A stretch of 64,000 bases of DNA. Origin: G963662655 sp963666875 (GTDB taxonomy: Bacteria; Cloacimonadota; Cloacimonadia; Cloacimonadales; JAIOQZ01). Numbering within the stretch: the first letter of the stretch is position 1; every line of letters starts with the position of its first letter. The position numbers and the translations under genes were made by a program. The notes under the pieces were generated by a model. It ran no database searches, was not told the origin of the DNA, and worked only from the letters and a program-made list of their open reading frames with translations. Where the stretch lies: positions 372,001-436,000 of the forward strand of contig CAXXPU010000006.1 of the NCBI GenBank assembly GCA_963666875.2, in the 5' to 3' direction. This document shows positions 36,911 to 45,532 of this stretch, in pieces.

Positions 36911-37843
36911 TTACGCTCCCTGATCCCATGCGATGGTGATTGCTCGATCGCGGGCCAGTTCGAAGTCGGCGGAGATATCGTAGGTATATTCAATACAGCG
37001 CTTGCGCGTATTGACATTTCGGTACTTCTTGATGCCGAGGTTCAGTCCCATCACCAGGTCTTTCGGATTGCCGTACAGATACGTACCCGCAGTAAGGAAC
37101 GGATTTACGGATATCTTCTTCCCCAGATAGGTATCGACAGCACCCGATATCAGGTACTGCACTCCTCCGGTTTTGGCGCCGATCAGATGCAGGTATGTCT
37201 CCACGTCTGCGGGACTGAGTATCACTTCTGCCTGAGGTCCCTTGAACTTGTTGGGCATTGCCGCGACGAGCTTCTTGAGTGACACAAGCAGATCGGTGTC
37301 GCCGTTGGTGTTGACCTTCGCGGAATTGCTGGCATTCTTGGCAAGATGTACCCATCCTTTGTTCAGCTCGACCCACGCGGAATCGGTGTAGTCGTCGTCG
37401 GTACCATTCGTACCGAGATCGAGCAGCTCGTTTCCGAACAGGATCGCGAGTTCATTGGCGATTTTGGACTCGAACTGCGGATCGTCCATGTTGTCCTCGA
37501 TCGCCTGGAATGGCAGATCGTAGAAAATCTGCATGGGCAGAAGCAGCATGTTCTTGCCTTCCTGGCTGGACTGCGCCTTTTGCCCGGAAGTCGGCTCAGA
37601 ACCTTCGGCCACACGCACCATTACACGCGAACCGAGAGACGTTACCTTGATGGGGATGGTGAGCTTCTTCCCGTAAAGTGTTGATATCTTCTTGAGAAAC
37701 TCGCTCTGATCGATCACCAGGCTGTAGAATGCTCTTGCTTCATCAGGCGCGAGAGTCCCGCCGATCGCGAAATCGGTGGGGATGTTGCCGGACTTGACGA
37801 CTTCGATGAGTTGGGCCGCACTTTTACTCAGTTGTACCTTCAT
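36911..37843 (-). CDS. Major capsid protein (P2 gpN-like)
   Basis: A 310-residue protein with AGGGGG before the ATG. HK97-fold capsid features of the P2 family: N-terminal arm (DEARAFYSLVIDQSEFLKKI), E-loop region (GSRVMVRVAEGSEPTSGQ), spine helix area (EDNMDDPQFESKIANELAIL), and C-terminal ISADFELARDRAITIAWD. Ordered directly after the protease/scaffold gene in transcription. High expression is expected. Confidence 0.82.
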   Translation of the reverse strand: MKVQLSKSAAQLIEVVKSGNIPTDFAIGGTLAPDEARAFYSLVIDQSEFLKKISTLYGKKLTIPIKVTSLGSRVMVRVAEGSEPTSGQKAQSSQEGKNMLLLPMQIFYDLPFQAIEDNMDDPQFESKIANELAILFGNELLDLGTNGTDDDYTDSAWVELNKGWVHLAKNASNSAKVNTNGDTDLLVSLKKLVAAMPNKFKGPQAEVILSPADVETYLHLIGAKTGGVQYLISGAVDTYLGKKISVNPFLTAGTYLYGNPKDLVMGLNLGIKKYRNVNTRKRCIEYTYDISADFELARDRAITIAWDQGA

Positions 37844-37852
37844 GTCAGCCCC

Positions 37853-38905
37853 CTACAGAATATTGTAGCTCTTGGCTACAGGCTGTGAACCGTCCGGAGG
37901 ATTGCTCTGGGTATCGGTCAGTTGTTTTTCAAGCTGCGCGATCTTGTCGCTCAGCTTCTTGATGGTTGGTTCGGGATTTTCGGGCGGCGGATCACCTTCG
38001 GGCTTTGTTTCGAGCGCCTTCTTGACGCCCTGCTCGATCCCGTCGGCGACTGCCTGCTTGATCTGGTCGAGGTCTTCTGCTTTCACCTCAGCCTCCTTGT
38101 TGTTTTTGTTTGCTGTTTCGAGTACGCTCATAATCTTCTGAAGCGCGTCGTTGAGCGCTTTCAGATTGCTCGCAGACAGAACCGCCCCTGCTTTGGATAT
38201 ACTCAGACCGTTGATCGCGGCCTTGAAATCTTCGATTGCCTGATTGATTTCGGCTTGCTTGTCGCCTGTTTCGGATTCGATAATCTCGCGGAGGGTCTTT
38301 TCGAGCGCCCAGCTCATTCGATAGACGGCTTGCATCAGGTCGTCTTGCTGAAGGTTGTCGGAAAAGGTCTTGCCAACCCACTCGCTGAATTGCTTCCACA
38401 GGCTTTTCTTTTCCGGCTCAACATCTTCCTCGACGTGCGATTTGCCGTAGAGACTGATTCCGGTGATTTCGCCGGACTTCACAGCCTGCCAGAGGTCTGC
38501 ATCTTCTACCTTGATCGCTACAGCCCAGGCACCGACGTCGCCAGGTTCCGGGAATCGTGGATCGCCCTTTTCGACAATCCAGCTCTCAGCGATGTAGGCA
38601 TCTTGCTTTTCGAGGTTATGCTGCTTATCGACATTGGCGGTGTTGCGGGCTTTCATGAAGTTGTAAGCGGCTTGCTTGATGGTCTCGGCGTCAGCGAAAT
38701 CGCCGTGGGCATCCACTTGATTCGGCGCGTAAACGATGCCAAGCACGATCTGCTGTTCATCGTTTACCTTAGCAATGTCTATGGTTTTGAGATGCTGGTC
38801 TGATTCGGAGCCCTTCCAGAGGATGGTCTTGTTGTTGGCACCCTTGTCAACCAGACTAACCCAGCTGACTTCCAGACCTGTTAGCTTTCTCTGTTTTCGC
38901 AGCAT
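37853..38905 (-). CDS. XkdF-like prohead protease fused to scaffold-like coiled coil
   Basis: A 350-residue protein. N-terminus resembles XkdF/S78-2 type proteases: GLEVSWVSLVDKGANNKTIL, then GIVYAPNQVDAHGDFAD with a candidate His, and WAVAIKVEDADLWQAVKSGE then ITGISLYGK. The C-terminal half (200-350) is helical and acidic (ALQKIMSVLETANKNNKEAE, TIKKLSDKIAQLEKQL) as in scaffolds. The combination cuts itself and the scaffold out of the procapsid. The ribosome site lies in one arm of a hairpin just upstream (38908-38945), so translation may be controlled. Confidence 0.75.
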   Translation of the reverse strand: MLRKQRKLTGLEVSWVSLVDKGANNKTILWKGSESDQHLKTIDIAKVNDEQQIVLGIVYAPNQVDAHGDFADAETIKQAAYNFMKARNTANVDKQHNLEKQDAYIAESWIVEKGDPRFPEPGDVGAWAVAIKVEDADLWQAVKSGEITGISLYGKSHVEEDVEPEKKSLWKQFSEWVGKTFSDNLQQDDLMQAVYRMSWALEKTLREIIESETGDKQAEINQAIEDFKAAINGLSISKAGAVLSASNLKALNDALQKIMSVLETANKNNKEAEVKAEDLDQIKQAVADGIEQGVKKALETKPEGDPPPENPEPTIKKLSDKIAQLEKQLTDTQSNPPDGSQPVAKSYNIL

Positions 38906-38907
38906 AT

Positions 38908-38945
38908 TAATAACCTCCGCCGCATTTCTACAGCAGAGGTTATTA
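38908..38945 (-). promoter_or_regulatory. RBS-sequestering hairpin before the prohead protease gene
   Basis: On the minus strand TAATAACCTC pairs with GAGGTTATTA around 18 bases. The GAGG of the second arm is the ribosome site for the ATG at 38905. A separate dyad ACCACAGT-CC-ACTGTGGT lies upstream at 38968-38985 and may act as a weak terminator after the accessory genes. Confidence 0.55.
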
Positions 38946-38993
38946 TAGCTTTATCTCGGGGTCAAACACCACAGTCCACTGTGGTCACTGTTT

Positions 38994-39143
38994 TTACTCC
39001 GTAAATTTCTGAAGCCTCTCGATGATCCCCTGAAGGATCATGCCGGAGAAGAGCGGCACGTTCTCCTGCGAGGACACCAGGTAGGCATACTCTTCGAGTT
39101 CGGCGGTTGCCCTGCCGATCTCGTCCTTCTCCTTCGTGTCCAT
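38994..39143 (-). CDS. Small protein of the accessory cluster
   Basis: A 49-residue acidic protein (MDTKEKDEIGRATAELEEYA) with GAGGTG five bases before ATG. Its start abuts the stop of the ORF6N gene. No family recognised. Could be a small regulator or partner of the upstream protein. Confidence 0.5.
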   Translation of the reverse strand: MDTKEKDEIGRATAELEEYAYLVSSQENVPLFSGMILQGIIERLQKFTE

Positions 39144-39144
39144 G

Positions 39145-39783
39145 TCACACCTCATCCACATCGGACGGTAGCTCGGAAAGCAATCTCCTGCGAATAGCGA
39201 CATCGAGGTCTTTCACGCTGGGGACAGTCATTCCCGCATCCCGCAGACGCTTCTCCATCTCCTGGATCATAGAGATGTTGACGCCCATGATGCGAGCCGC
39301 TTCCTTCTGGGTGAGCTGCCGGTGAACCCGGTAATACCACAGCGCACGATAGGGTCTTTGCAGGAGCGGCGCCATGGCGGTCAGCCTGGCATCAACCACC
39401 ATTTTACCGGCATCGGCAATATGGTTGTCCTGCCTGACGATCGCCCGGCTCGTTGAGGCGAAGTACCGGTTCACCAACTCGCGCTGAACCTGCCAAGCCA
39501 CATCGCCCGTGAGCGACTTGACCAACATGAGGTAGCCCGTTTCAGTGAAGAAGTATGACTGACGGGACAGTTTCGACTGTCCTAAAATTTGGGACTGTGA
39601 GCTATCGAGGAAAAAGTAATCCTCGTTCTCAATGAAATACTTTCGGTTGTTGTAAAAGTTGTTGCGAATTGCTTTAACGATTAATCCATGCACCTGTGCC
39701 ACATCTTTCATTGTGACAACTCTCTTACCCTGGTACTCTCTGACGGGGAGCGCCTTGCCGTTGATAGCGATGGACTTTTCCAT
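39145..39783 (-). CDS. ORF6N-domain DNA-binding protein
   Basis: A 212-residue protein with AAGGAGG upstream. Residues about 5-90 match the ORF6N pattern of phage regulators (LPVREYQGKRVVTMKDVAQV, IRNNFYNNRKYFIENEDYFF). The C-terminal part (about 145-205) has a second helix-turn-helix-like region (QLTQKEAARIMGVNISMIQE). Such proteins act as phage regulators or antirepressors. It sits within the late region as an apparent insertion, next to a Zn-ribbon gene with its own terminator. Confidence 0.75.
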   Translation of the reverse strand: MEKSIAINGKALPVREYQGKRVVTMKDVAQVHGLIVKAIRNNFYNNRKYFIENEDYFFLDSSQSQILGQSKLSRQSYFFTETGYLMLVKSLTGDVAWQVQRELVNRYFASTSRAIVRQDNHIADAGKMVVDARLTAMAPLLQRPYRALWYYRVHRQLTQKEAARIMGVNISMIQEMEKRLRDAGMTVPSVKDLDVAIRRRLLSELPSDVDEV

Positions 39784-39883
39784 CATTCCTCCTTGTGATT
39801 TTTGACAAAAACACGGGCCGAGACCTGTCACGTATCACAAGGATCACGCCCCGAACCTCACGGTCTCGGGAGTCTCGGCCCAT

Positions 39884-39908
39884 AAAAAAAGCCCGAATAG
39901 GTTCGGGG
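39884..39908 (-). terminator. Rho-independent terminator on minus strand
   Basis: Read on the minus strand: CCCGAA-CCTA-TTCGGG followed by CTTTTTTT. It ends the transcript of the Zn-ribbon gene. A further inverted repeat GGGCCGAGACC / GGTCTCGG...GGCCC lies just downstream. Its presence in the middle of a late operon marks the accessory genes as separately controlled. Confidence 0.8.
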
Positions 39909-39972
39909 TATTACCCCTCGTGATTTCGACGAATCAATCAAAGGGTAATCCACGGACATCTGTCAAGTTATT

Positions 39973-40689
39973 TCATCCCGGCAGCGGAGCAATAAAGACA
40001 GAACAGCTCGGTCTTTCGCAGTTTTTACATGGTAAAATCTTCTCGATATCGGCAATACTCACAATCTTGCCATCCATATTGTGGCAGTTCGGGCAAAATT
40101 TTCTCTCATCATCATGAAGGGGCGGAGTCACAATTTCCGCTTTCTTTGAGGTCGTTTTTCTCAATTGACCTATTGATCTTTTCAGACGGTGTTTGAAGCA
40201 AGCTTTTATCAGATGCGTAATGACTTCTTCAGCCATTTCCTTGTCTACCGTAACCCTATTCGCAATGGTTCCAAGTTTTGATTCTTCCGTATCGTTTATA
40301 AGAACGGTGATCCCATCATTGTAGAGCTTGTTGATCTTGCTTTTACAATCTGGACATTTCCGTTTCCTTCCTGTTCCATCAGAGAAGTGATGACCGCATA
40401 CCGGGCATCTATCTGTCTCCCTGCGTGAGAAGATTATATCCTTGAGTGAATCATAGTCCTTTCTTGCATCGATTATGCGTTCACATATCCTACGAATGAA
40501 GTTGTAATGACTTCCCGATAGGGTATCGGCAGGGCATATCTGGTCGATGAGTACCAACACGTTTTTACACTCATCAGAATAGTAAGTACTCCCTGAGTGA
40601 AAAATGTCCCTGAGCTTCATGTTAATATCGACAATCACTTGCTCGCAACGAGGATATTTCATTGATTCAAGCTCTACCTTGATTTCCAT
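39973..40689 (-). CDS. Zinc-ribbon protein of unknown function
   Basis: A 238-residue protein with GGAGGCGATA before ATG 40689. Helical N-terminus, then a four-Cys ribbon (RCPVCGHHFSD, KCPDCKSK, residues about 98-122), a middle region rich in Lys/Arg, and a second ribbon (KFCPNCHNMDG, PCKNCERPSC, near 200-230). Not recognised as a known family. It lies between the MuF-associated small gene and the ORF6N gene, ahead of a strong terminator. Confidence 0.6.
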   Translation of the reverse strand: MEIKVELESMKYPRCEQVIVDINMKLRDIFHSGSTYYSDECKNVLVLIDQICPADTLSGSHYNFIRRICERIIDARKDYDSLKDIIFSRRETDRCPVCGHHFSDGTGRKRKCPDCKSKINKLYNDGITVLINDTEESKLGTIANRVTVDKEMAEEVITHLIKACFKHRLKRSIGQLRKTTSKKAEIVTPPLHDDERKFCPNCHNMDGKIVSIADIEKILPCKNCERPSCSVFIAPLPG

Positions 40690-40708
40690 TATCGCCTCCA
40701 TAGATTGG

Positions 40709-40957
40709 TTACAGTTTATCGATCCACCACCACCATTTGGTCTTGGGCGGTTTTTCGGTGGATCGGGTTGCCTTTATAATGTCGTATGTATCTTCAGGAT
40801 TCGCCAGTTCGAGCTGAGCCAGCACATCCTTCAGCTCTTCATCCCCTTCGAGTTCCGGCATTTCGTCCATCACATAGCAGTAATGTTCGTAGTTGCAGGA
40901 CGTCATGGGACGCTCTCTGTCTTTCAATTCCTTTATCAGGCTGTCTCTTGTTCTCAT
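40709..40957 (-). CDS. Small protein coupled to the MuF gene, candidate immunity protein
   Basis: An 82-residue protein whose ATG overlaps the MuF stop (ATGA). Sequence: helical, with an acidic middle (MDEMPELEGDEELKDVLAQL) and ends with KTKWWWWIDKL. Not similar to any structural phage protein that I know. Because MuF proteins can carry C-terminal toxin domains and their immunity genes follow directly, this is the natural immunity candidate. That is inference only. Confidence 0.55.
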   Translation of the reverse strand: MRTRDSLIKELKDRERPMTSCNYEHYCYVMDEMPELEGDEELKDVLAQLELANPEDTYDIIKATRSTEKPPKTKWWWWIDKL

Positions 40958-42342
40958 TGTTTCTCCATTGTCAGGATCACATGATAGCGACTCTGTCCGT
41001 TGAACGCCTTCAGAATAGCGTCCTTTGATTTCAGATGCCCGTAGCACCCCTTTATCATGGCGTTGCTGTCGATCACGACATATGCCCGATCCTCGGTAGA
41101 ATACAGGCTAAACTGAAGTGAATCCGGATCGCCCTTGTAAACCCTTGCCTGGATCAGATCGGCGTTCGTCCTCACCTTGTTCGCAAAGGCTGAATACTCG
41201 CGCTTCGTCGTGAAGCCGAACTCAGCTTTGCCATGTTTCTCGAAATCATCCTGAAGATCAATAGCGTCGTAACGAATATCCTTTCCGTCAATTATTGGCT
41301 GCAACTTGTTATGCAACTCAGCATTCGTCAAGTTCTTCAGATAATTCTTTGTCTTGCTGGATGCCTTCTTCCCCTGATCCATCGCTATTGTGGGTATCTC
41401 GTCCAGCGATTCCTGCATGACGGGGAAGATGCGCGTGCGGCAGCGCCAGTGATACGGCGGCAGAGCAAGCCCTGGATTCTTGCCGACAATCTTGCCGGTC
41501 GATTGGCCCATGATCTTCGCCGTGTTCTTGTCGCTCCAGAATGGCGCGATCTTCTTCAGGTCATCACGCACCTGGTCGGGTGTCCGCCCTTCCGTCTTGA
41601 TGTCCAGGATGGACTGATATGTCTCGACAAGCGTACCGACAGGCACCAGTCGTCCGTTCATCTCACGGCAGATGTCCGTCGTGCGATCGTCCAGGATCGC
41701 GACAACCTCGGCATACTCGGCAGTCGATTTCCGCATCGCGGACACCGCGCCCATGTTGCGCAGGCGCCCGGCAACGTGATTCGTGAAGTCGTAGAAGTAC
41801 TGAGAGCCTTTCATGCCGCGCTCGTTGAATACTTCCCTCAGCTCTTTCGCTATCGTATCCCTGGAAGCTCCATCTGCCAGCAGCTTGTTCATCGCGTTCT
41901 TGACTTCGCTCTTGCTGTTCTCGTCGTAGTATTCGCCGACCCAGAAGATGTTCTGCTCGTTGAGAACGTTGATTGCCTTGCGGTCTGCCAGGTTGAGTGA
42001 TATCTCGGTCTTGAGCCTTGCGGCGACTTCGTCGCTTCCGAGCTTGTAGGTCTGCGATGTCCATTCTTGCAGCGGCTTGTCAACCTTCAGCGCGAAGCCC
42101 TCGCCGAGCCGTTCGGAAACCATCTTCTCAGCCTGCTCACCGGTGGTTATATCTGCATTGTAAAGCTGTTCGAGCAGATCGCGGTATGTAGCGAGGATTT
42201 CCTCATCCCAGGTGTTTGCCATCACTTCGTGTAGATCGTCCAACAGAAGCTCGAAATGGGCGTCACGATCGGGAGCTTTCGTAATCAGCTCGATACAGGC
42301 ATTCGTCTCCAGGACGATCTTACGGGTCAGGTTGTCAGCCAT
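40954..42342 (-). CDS. MuF/gp30-like minor head protein with C-terminal toxin-like extension
   Basis: A 462-residue protein. Residues about 200-308 hold the head-morphogenesis (SPP1 gp7/MuF) motif: AILDDRTTDICREMNGRLVP and LPPYHWRCRTRIFPV. This protein links portal and capsid and can be ejected with DNA. After residue 310 about 150 extra residues follow, ending GHLKSKDAILKAFNGQSRYH. MuF proteins of temperate phages often carry such polymorphic C-terminal domains, including BECR-fold nucleases; the segment RAYVVIDSNAMIKGCYGHLK is consistent with that but not proof. Start overlaps the preceding gene. Confidence 0.8.
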   Translation of the reverse strand: MADNLTRKIVLETNACIELITKAPDRDAHFELLLDDLHEVMANTWDEEILATYRDLLEQLYNADITTGEQAEKMVSERLGEGFALKVDKPLQEWTSQTYKLGSDEVAARLKTEISLNLADRKAINVLNEQNIFWVGEYYDENSKSEVKNAMNKLLADGASRDTIAKELREVFNERGMKGSQYFYDFTNHVAGRLRNMGAVSAMRKSTAEYAEVVAILDDRTTDICREMNGRLVPVGTLVETYQSILDIKTEGRTPDQVRDDLKKIAPFWSDKNTAKIMGQSTGKIVGKNPGLALPPYHWRCRTRIFPVMQESLDEIPTIAMDQGKKASSKTKNYLKNLTNAELHNKLQPIIDGKDIRYDAIDLQDDFEKHGKAEFGFTTKREYSAFANKVRTNADLIQARVYKGDPDSLQFSLYSTEDRAYVVIDSNAMIKGCYGHLKSKDAILKAFNGQSRYHVILTMEKQ

Positions 42343-42820
42343 TGGATTCCAGCCTCTTCTTCAGCCGCTCTAATCGTTTTTTGATCAGCGGAATGTTCTG
42401 CTGGACTGCCAGGCGTAGGAACGGGAAAGGCTCGGTTCCCTTCTCTTTTAGCTTGCGAGCGACAAGAAAGGCTGCCGACTTGATCGGCATCTCTGTCATA
42501 ATTCGTTTCGTTTCGATCCAACTCTCAATCTCAGGAAAGGACTTCGTTGTCGGATTGTACGGCGGGAACTTGCCAGGCACGCGACCTTCATGGACGTACT
42601 TCAGATATTCTACGTTGCCCCCGAACCTGAGCGCGAACGTTGTCTCATTCTCCATGATTATGTCATAAACAATCGAGTTCATCAAGTCCATCGTAGCGTA
42701 CTTCTTCTCATCCCGAAGCAGCTTGTAAATCTTCCGTACAAGGTCGCCGCCGATGTCGTTTAACGCCAGCTCCACCTCGTGAAGCAGAGTGTTATAGATG
42801 GCTTCAAACGTTGCTTTCAT
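42335..42820 (-). CDS. Phage virion morphogenesis-like protein
   Basis: A 161-residue protein starting MKATFEAIYNTLLHEVELAL, with helical flanks and a central strand region (YLKYVHEGRVPGKFPPYNPT) reminiscent of HK97 gp10 / virion morphogenesis proteins. Lies between portal and MuF with overlaps at both ends. Assignment mostly by order and this short motif. Confidence 0.55.
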   Translation of the reverse strand: MKATFEAIYNTLLHEVELALNDIGGDLVRKIYKLLRDEKKYATMDLMNSIVYDIIMENETTFALRFGGNVEYLKYVHEGRVPGKFPPYNPTTKSFPEIESWIETKRIMTEMPIKSAAFLVARKLKEKGTEPFPFLRLAVQQNIPLIKKRLERLKKRLESNG

Positions 42821-44039
42821 AATGCTTTCGAATCGTCTCCAGGCTTGTCAGCAGCCCCTTTTTGGTATCCTGCTGGTCAGCTTGCTGGTCGAGGGGTTGC
42901 AACCCGAGCTCATCGCGCACCTCATCCACCGTCATGATACCGTTTTGCGTGTAAATCTGATGCCGTTCGGCGTCTTGTTTCGCGGTTGTGATGTCGAACT
43001 CTTTGAGCTTTATGCCAGGATCGGCACCGAATTCCTTGAGGAAGAAGCGGTTCAGGAATGTCTCCAGCTTCTTCTGTTTCGGAGTCACCTCGGTGTCCTT
43101 GAATATCTTCATCTGCGATTCGCCCTCGCCGGATCCACCGAGAGAGCCGGACGCCACAACACCGAGAAGCCTGGGCGGAACACCATGGGCGCTGATGATC
43201 TCATCGCGGTTGTCCTGGCGAAGGAACCTGAACTGACCATCCTTCACGTCATTGAGCTTCTCGATCCTGACCTTTACGTTCGGATCGGATACGGGAATAT
43301 ATACTGTTTTATGGCTGTTCAGAACGCCTTTAATGTTGTCAGTGAGAAACGTTCTGATCTCCCCCTCAGCCTTCTCGTCCAGCTCGCCGCCTTCGATAAT
43401 GATCGCCAGATCGGGCATCGCATTGTTCGAAAAGAACGTAAGGTTGAATGTAGAGATCAATGTGTTGATTGTCATGGCCGGGAGCGCTCCGAGGTATTTC
43501 GGCAGCCCATAGTAACCGCTTTCCGGCGTGTATTCAATTAGCTCTATTATCTCGTGCAGGTTCCCGCGATCCTTGGCTTTCAGCGCCGCAAACTCCTGTT
43601 TCTCCAAGCTCGGGAGCATTTGCCAATACCGCTGACGATCCTTGCGGATATAGATATCCCTGGCAGGCATGTGATGTATTGCGCGAATATCTGTACCAAT
43701 CCTCGATATCTCCAGGTACGCACGTCCAAACAGTTCGTAGTCGTACCAGAAACGTGTCAGAATCTCGTTGAACGTAAGCGTTTGATTGTCGAGAAGCGTC
43801 ACGATTCTTTTGGCGGCGTCAACATTCATGAAGCTATATCCGAGACCGGCAACACAATTCGCCTTCACGGTCAGGCATCGTTGGTGGTAGCTGTTCTGGT
43901 TGGCAAAGGCAGAAAGTGCTGCGCCAATTTCAGGCGGTTGTACGCAGTTGTTTTCCTTGACTGCGTTTAGTATATCTGGTGGAAGCGCTACACTTTCAAC
44001 CTTCTCTTGCTTCACCATGAAAACTTTAATTTCTGCCAT
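42804..44039 (-). CDS. Portal protein (PBSX/P2-like)
   Basis: A 411-residue protein whose ATG overlaps the terminase stop (TAATG). Contains typical portal features: FANQNSYHQRCLTVKANCVA near the N-terminus, LFGRAYLEISRIG, HHMPARDIYIRKD, STFNLTFFSNNAMPDLAIII, and HGVPPRLLGVVASGSLGGSG. C-terminus carries DITTAKQDAERHQIYTQNGI then TVDEVRDELGL. Forms the dodecameric DNA gate at one capsid vertex. Confidence 0.88.
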   Translation of the reverse strand: MAEIKVFMVKQEKVESVALPPDILNAVKENNCVQPPEIGAALSAFANQNSYHQRCLTVKANCVAGLGYSFMNVDAAKRIVTLLDNQTLTFNEILTRFWYDYELFGRAYLEISRIGTDIRAIHHMPARDIYIRKDRQRYWQMLPSLEKQEFAALKAKDRGNLHEIIELIEYTPESGYYGLPKYLGALPAMTINTLISTFNLTFFSNNAMPDLAIIIEGGELDEKAEGEIRTFLTDNIKGVLNSHKTVYIPVSDPNVKVRIEKLNDVKDGQFRFLRQDNRDEIISAHGVPPRLLGVVASGSLGGSGEGESQMKIFKDTEVTPKQKKLETFLNRFFLKEFGADPGIKLKEFDITTAKQDAERHQIYTQNGIMTVDEVRDELGLQPLDQQADQQDTKKGLLTSLETIRKHYESNV

Positions 44040-45532
44040 TACGTTCTCCAACATTTCGGTTTGATTTTTATCGGACCTTTCTCAAGTATTTCCAGCCCGG
44101 CAGCATAGGCGTCCGCCGGGTCATCGAATTCGACATCGGGGTACATACAGAGGTTGTCGATGATGTCCTGAACATCGGCATTTCCTTCGACAAACCAGAG
44201 CAGACCATTCTCGGCGAACGGATTACCCTTCTCGATGCGATCCGCTTTCGGTGCAAAATTAAAATAAGGCTTCTTCGGAAGCGTGACACCTTCCTTCTCG
44301 GCCGCTTCGTTGAGGAACTTGCCGACCAAGTCTGCTTGCGCGAAGTTGCCTTCATACCAGATCACAGGTGGATTCCACGCCTTGTATAACTGACAGACGG
44401 CTCGCCCGAACTTCTCCAGGCTGGTCTGTCTGCTGATCGCGTCGAAGATGTAGTAGCCTGCGCGATTCTTTCCCATGACGACGGCGACCTTCTTGTCGCT
44501 GCCACGGCTCCGGGAGGTCTTCTTCTTCTTGCCATACGATGGATCGATGTAGATGATCCTCCGTTGCATTGTATTCCAGAGACTGGAAGCGTCTTCCTGG
44601 GAGAAGCGATTGAACATGTCCTCAGCGAAGAATATTCCTTCCTCGACCGGGTTCTGCATCCATTCGCGTTCGAAGACCTTGGAGCCGACTTTCCGTTTCT
44701 TCTTTACGAAAAAATCCATGCTGTAACGCTGTGGCCACAGAATGGTTTTCCCCGGCATGATGCACGGAAGGCGTTTGTGGATCAAGTCTCGCTCTGGCTT
44801 CCGGGCTTCTTGTTCAAACAGGTAAATCGCCGAGGATTTCCTCAGTACATTGCCTGTCCAAAACAAGGTTCCCTTCTCTCCCATGCCTCCGTATAGCTCG
44901 CCCAACACCCACTCCATTTTCTGCTTCTCCAGGTAGCCATTCCTCGATGAGGCCATTGAGCTGATGTCATCGATGCGGATGAAGTCCGGACGATGAGGGC
45001 CGAAGAGCGAACTCCGGACAGGTTGCTTGTAACCACGAGCCCACACACGCACGCTGTTCTTCGTAACAAAGTCGTTCTCTGCCCAGCTAGCGATAGAACG
45101 CAGATTGCCGAAGTCCTGCAATAATCTTGTATTGCTTTCAAGGTGTGTCCGAACCTCAACATTCATGAGGATTGCCATGTCTTCCGTTTCTGAGATGTTC
45201 ATAATAAAACGACGCTTTCGATACACGATCTCGTGCAGCTCGTATGCGACGAGCCAGCGAGCCGTCTTTCCGTGCTCACGAGGACCGCAAAGCCCGATGA
45301 TCTCGCCACCTCGAAGCTCAAGAAGCTTGTCGAATTCTAAATGATAATCTGCGGGTGGAAACGTGGAATAGTTAGGCATGTAGGTCTGAAAGAAGAAATC
45401 GAAATCATCCTTTGCGCGCAGCTTACGCTTAGATTGAGCAGCGCCGTCTCCCTCGTAGAAGGGCGTGATCTCCGCATTGATCAGCGCTCGAATTTCTTCA
45501 ATCTTCTGTTCAATGGCTTTCTTCGACAGCAT
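44039..45532 (-). CDS. Terminase large subunit (Mu gp28-like)
   Basis: A 497-residue protein. ATPase domain: Walker A GPREHGKT at 83-90, Walker B-like FIRIDDIS. Nuclease domain: IIYIDPSYGKKKK with the first catalytic Asp, later VIWYEGNFAQADLVGKFL. Packages DNA into proheads by headful cutting from integrated copies (Mu-like inference). Start overlaps the small-terminase stop. Confidence 0.9.
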   Translation of the reverse strand: MLSKKAIEQKIEEIRALINAEITPFYEGDGAAQSKRKLRAKDDFDFFFQTYMPNYSTFPPADYHLEFDKLLELRGGEIIGLCGPREHGKTARWLVAYELHEIVYRKRRFIMNISETEDMAILMNVEVRTHLESNTRLLQDFGNLRSIASWAENDFVTKNSVRVWARGYKQPVRSSLFGPHRPDFIRIDDISSMASSRNGYLEKQKMEWVLGELYGGMGEKGTLFWTGNVLRKSSAIYLFEQEARKPERDLIHKRLPCIMPGKTILWPQRYSMDFFVKKKRKVGSKVFEREWMQNPVEEGIFFAEDMFNRFSQEDASSLWNTMQRRIIYIDPSYGKKKKTSRSRGSDKKVAVVMGKNRAGYYIFDAISRQTSLEKFGRAVCQLYKAWNPPVIWYEGNFAQADLVGKFLNEAAEKEGVTLPKKPYFNFAPKADRIEKGNPFAENGLLWFVEGNADVQDIIDNLCMYPDVEFDDPADAYAAGLEILEKGPIKIKPKCWRT

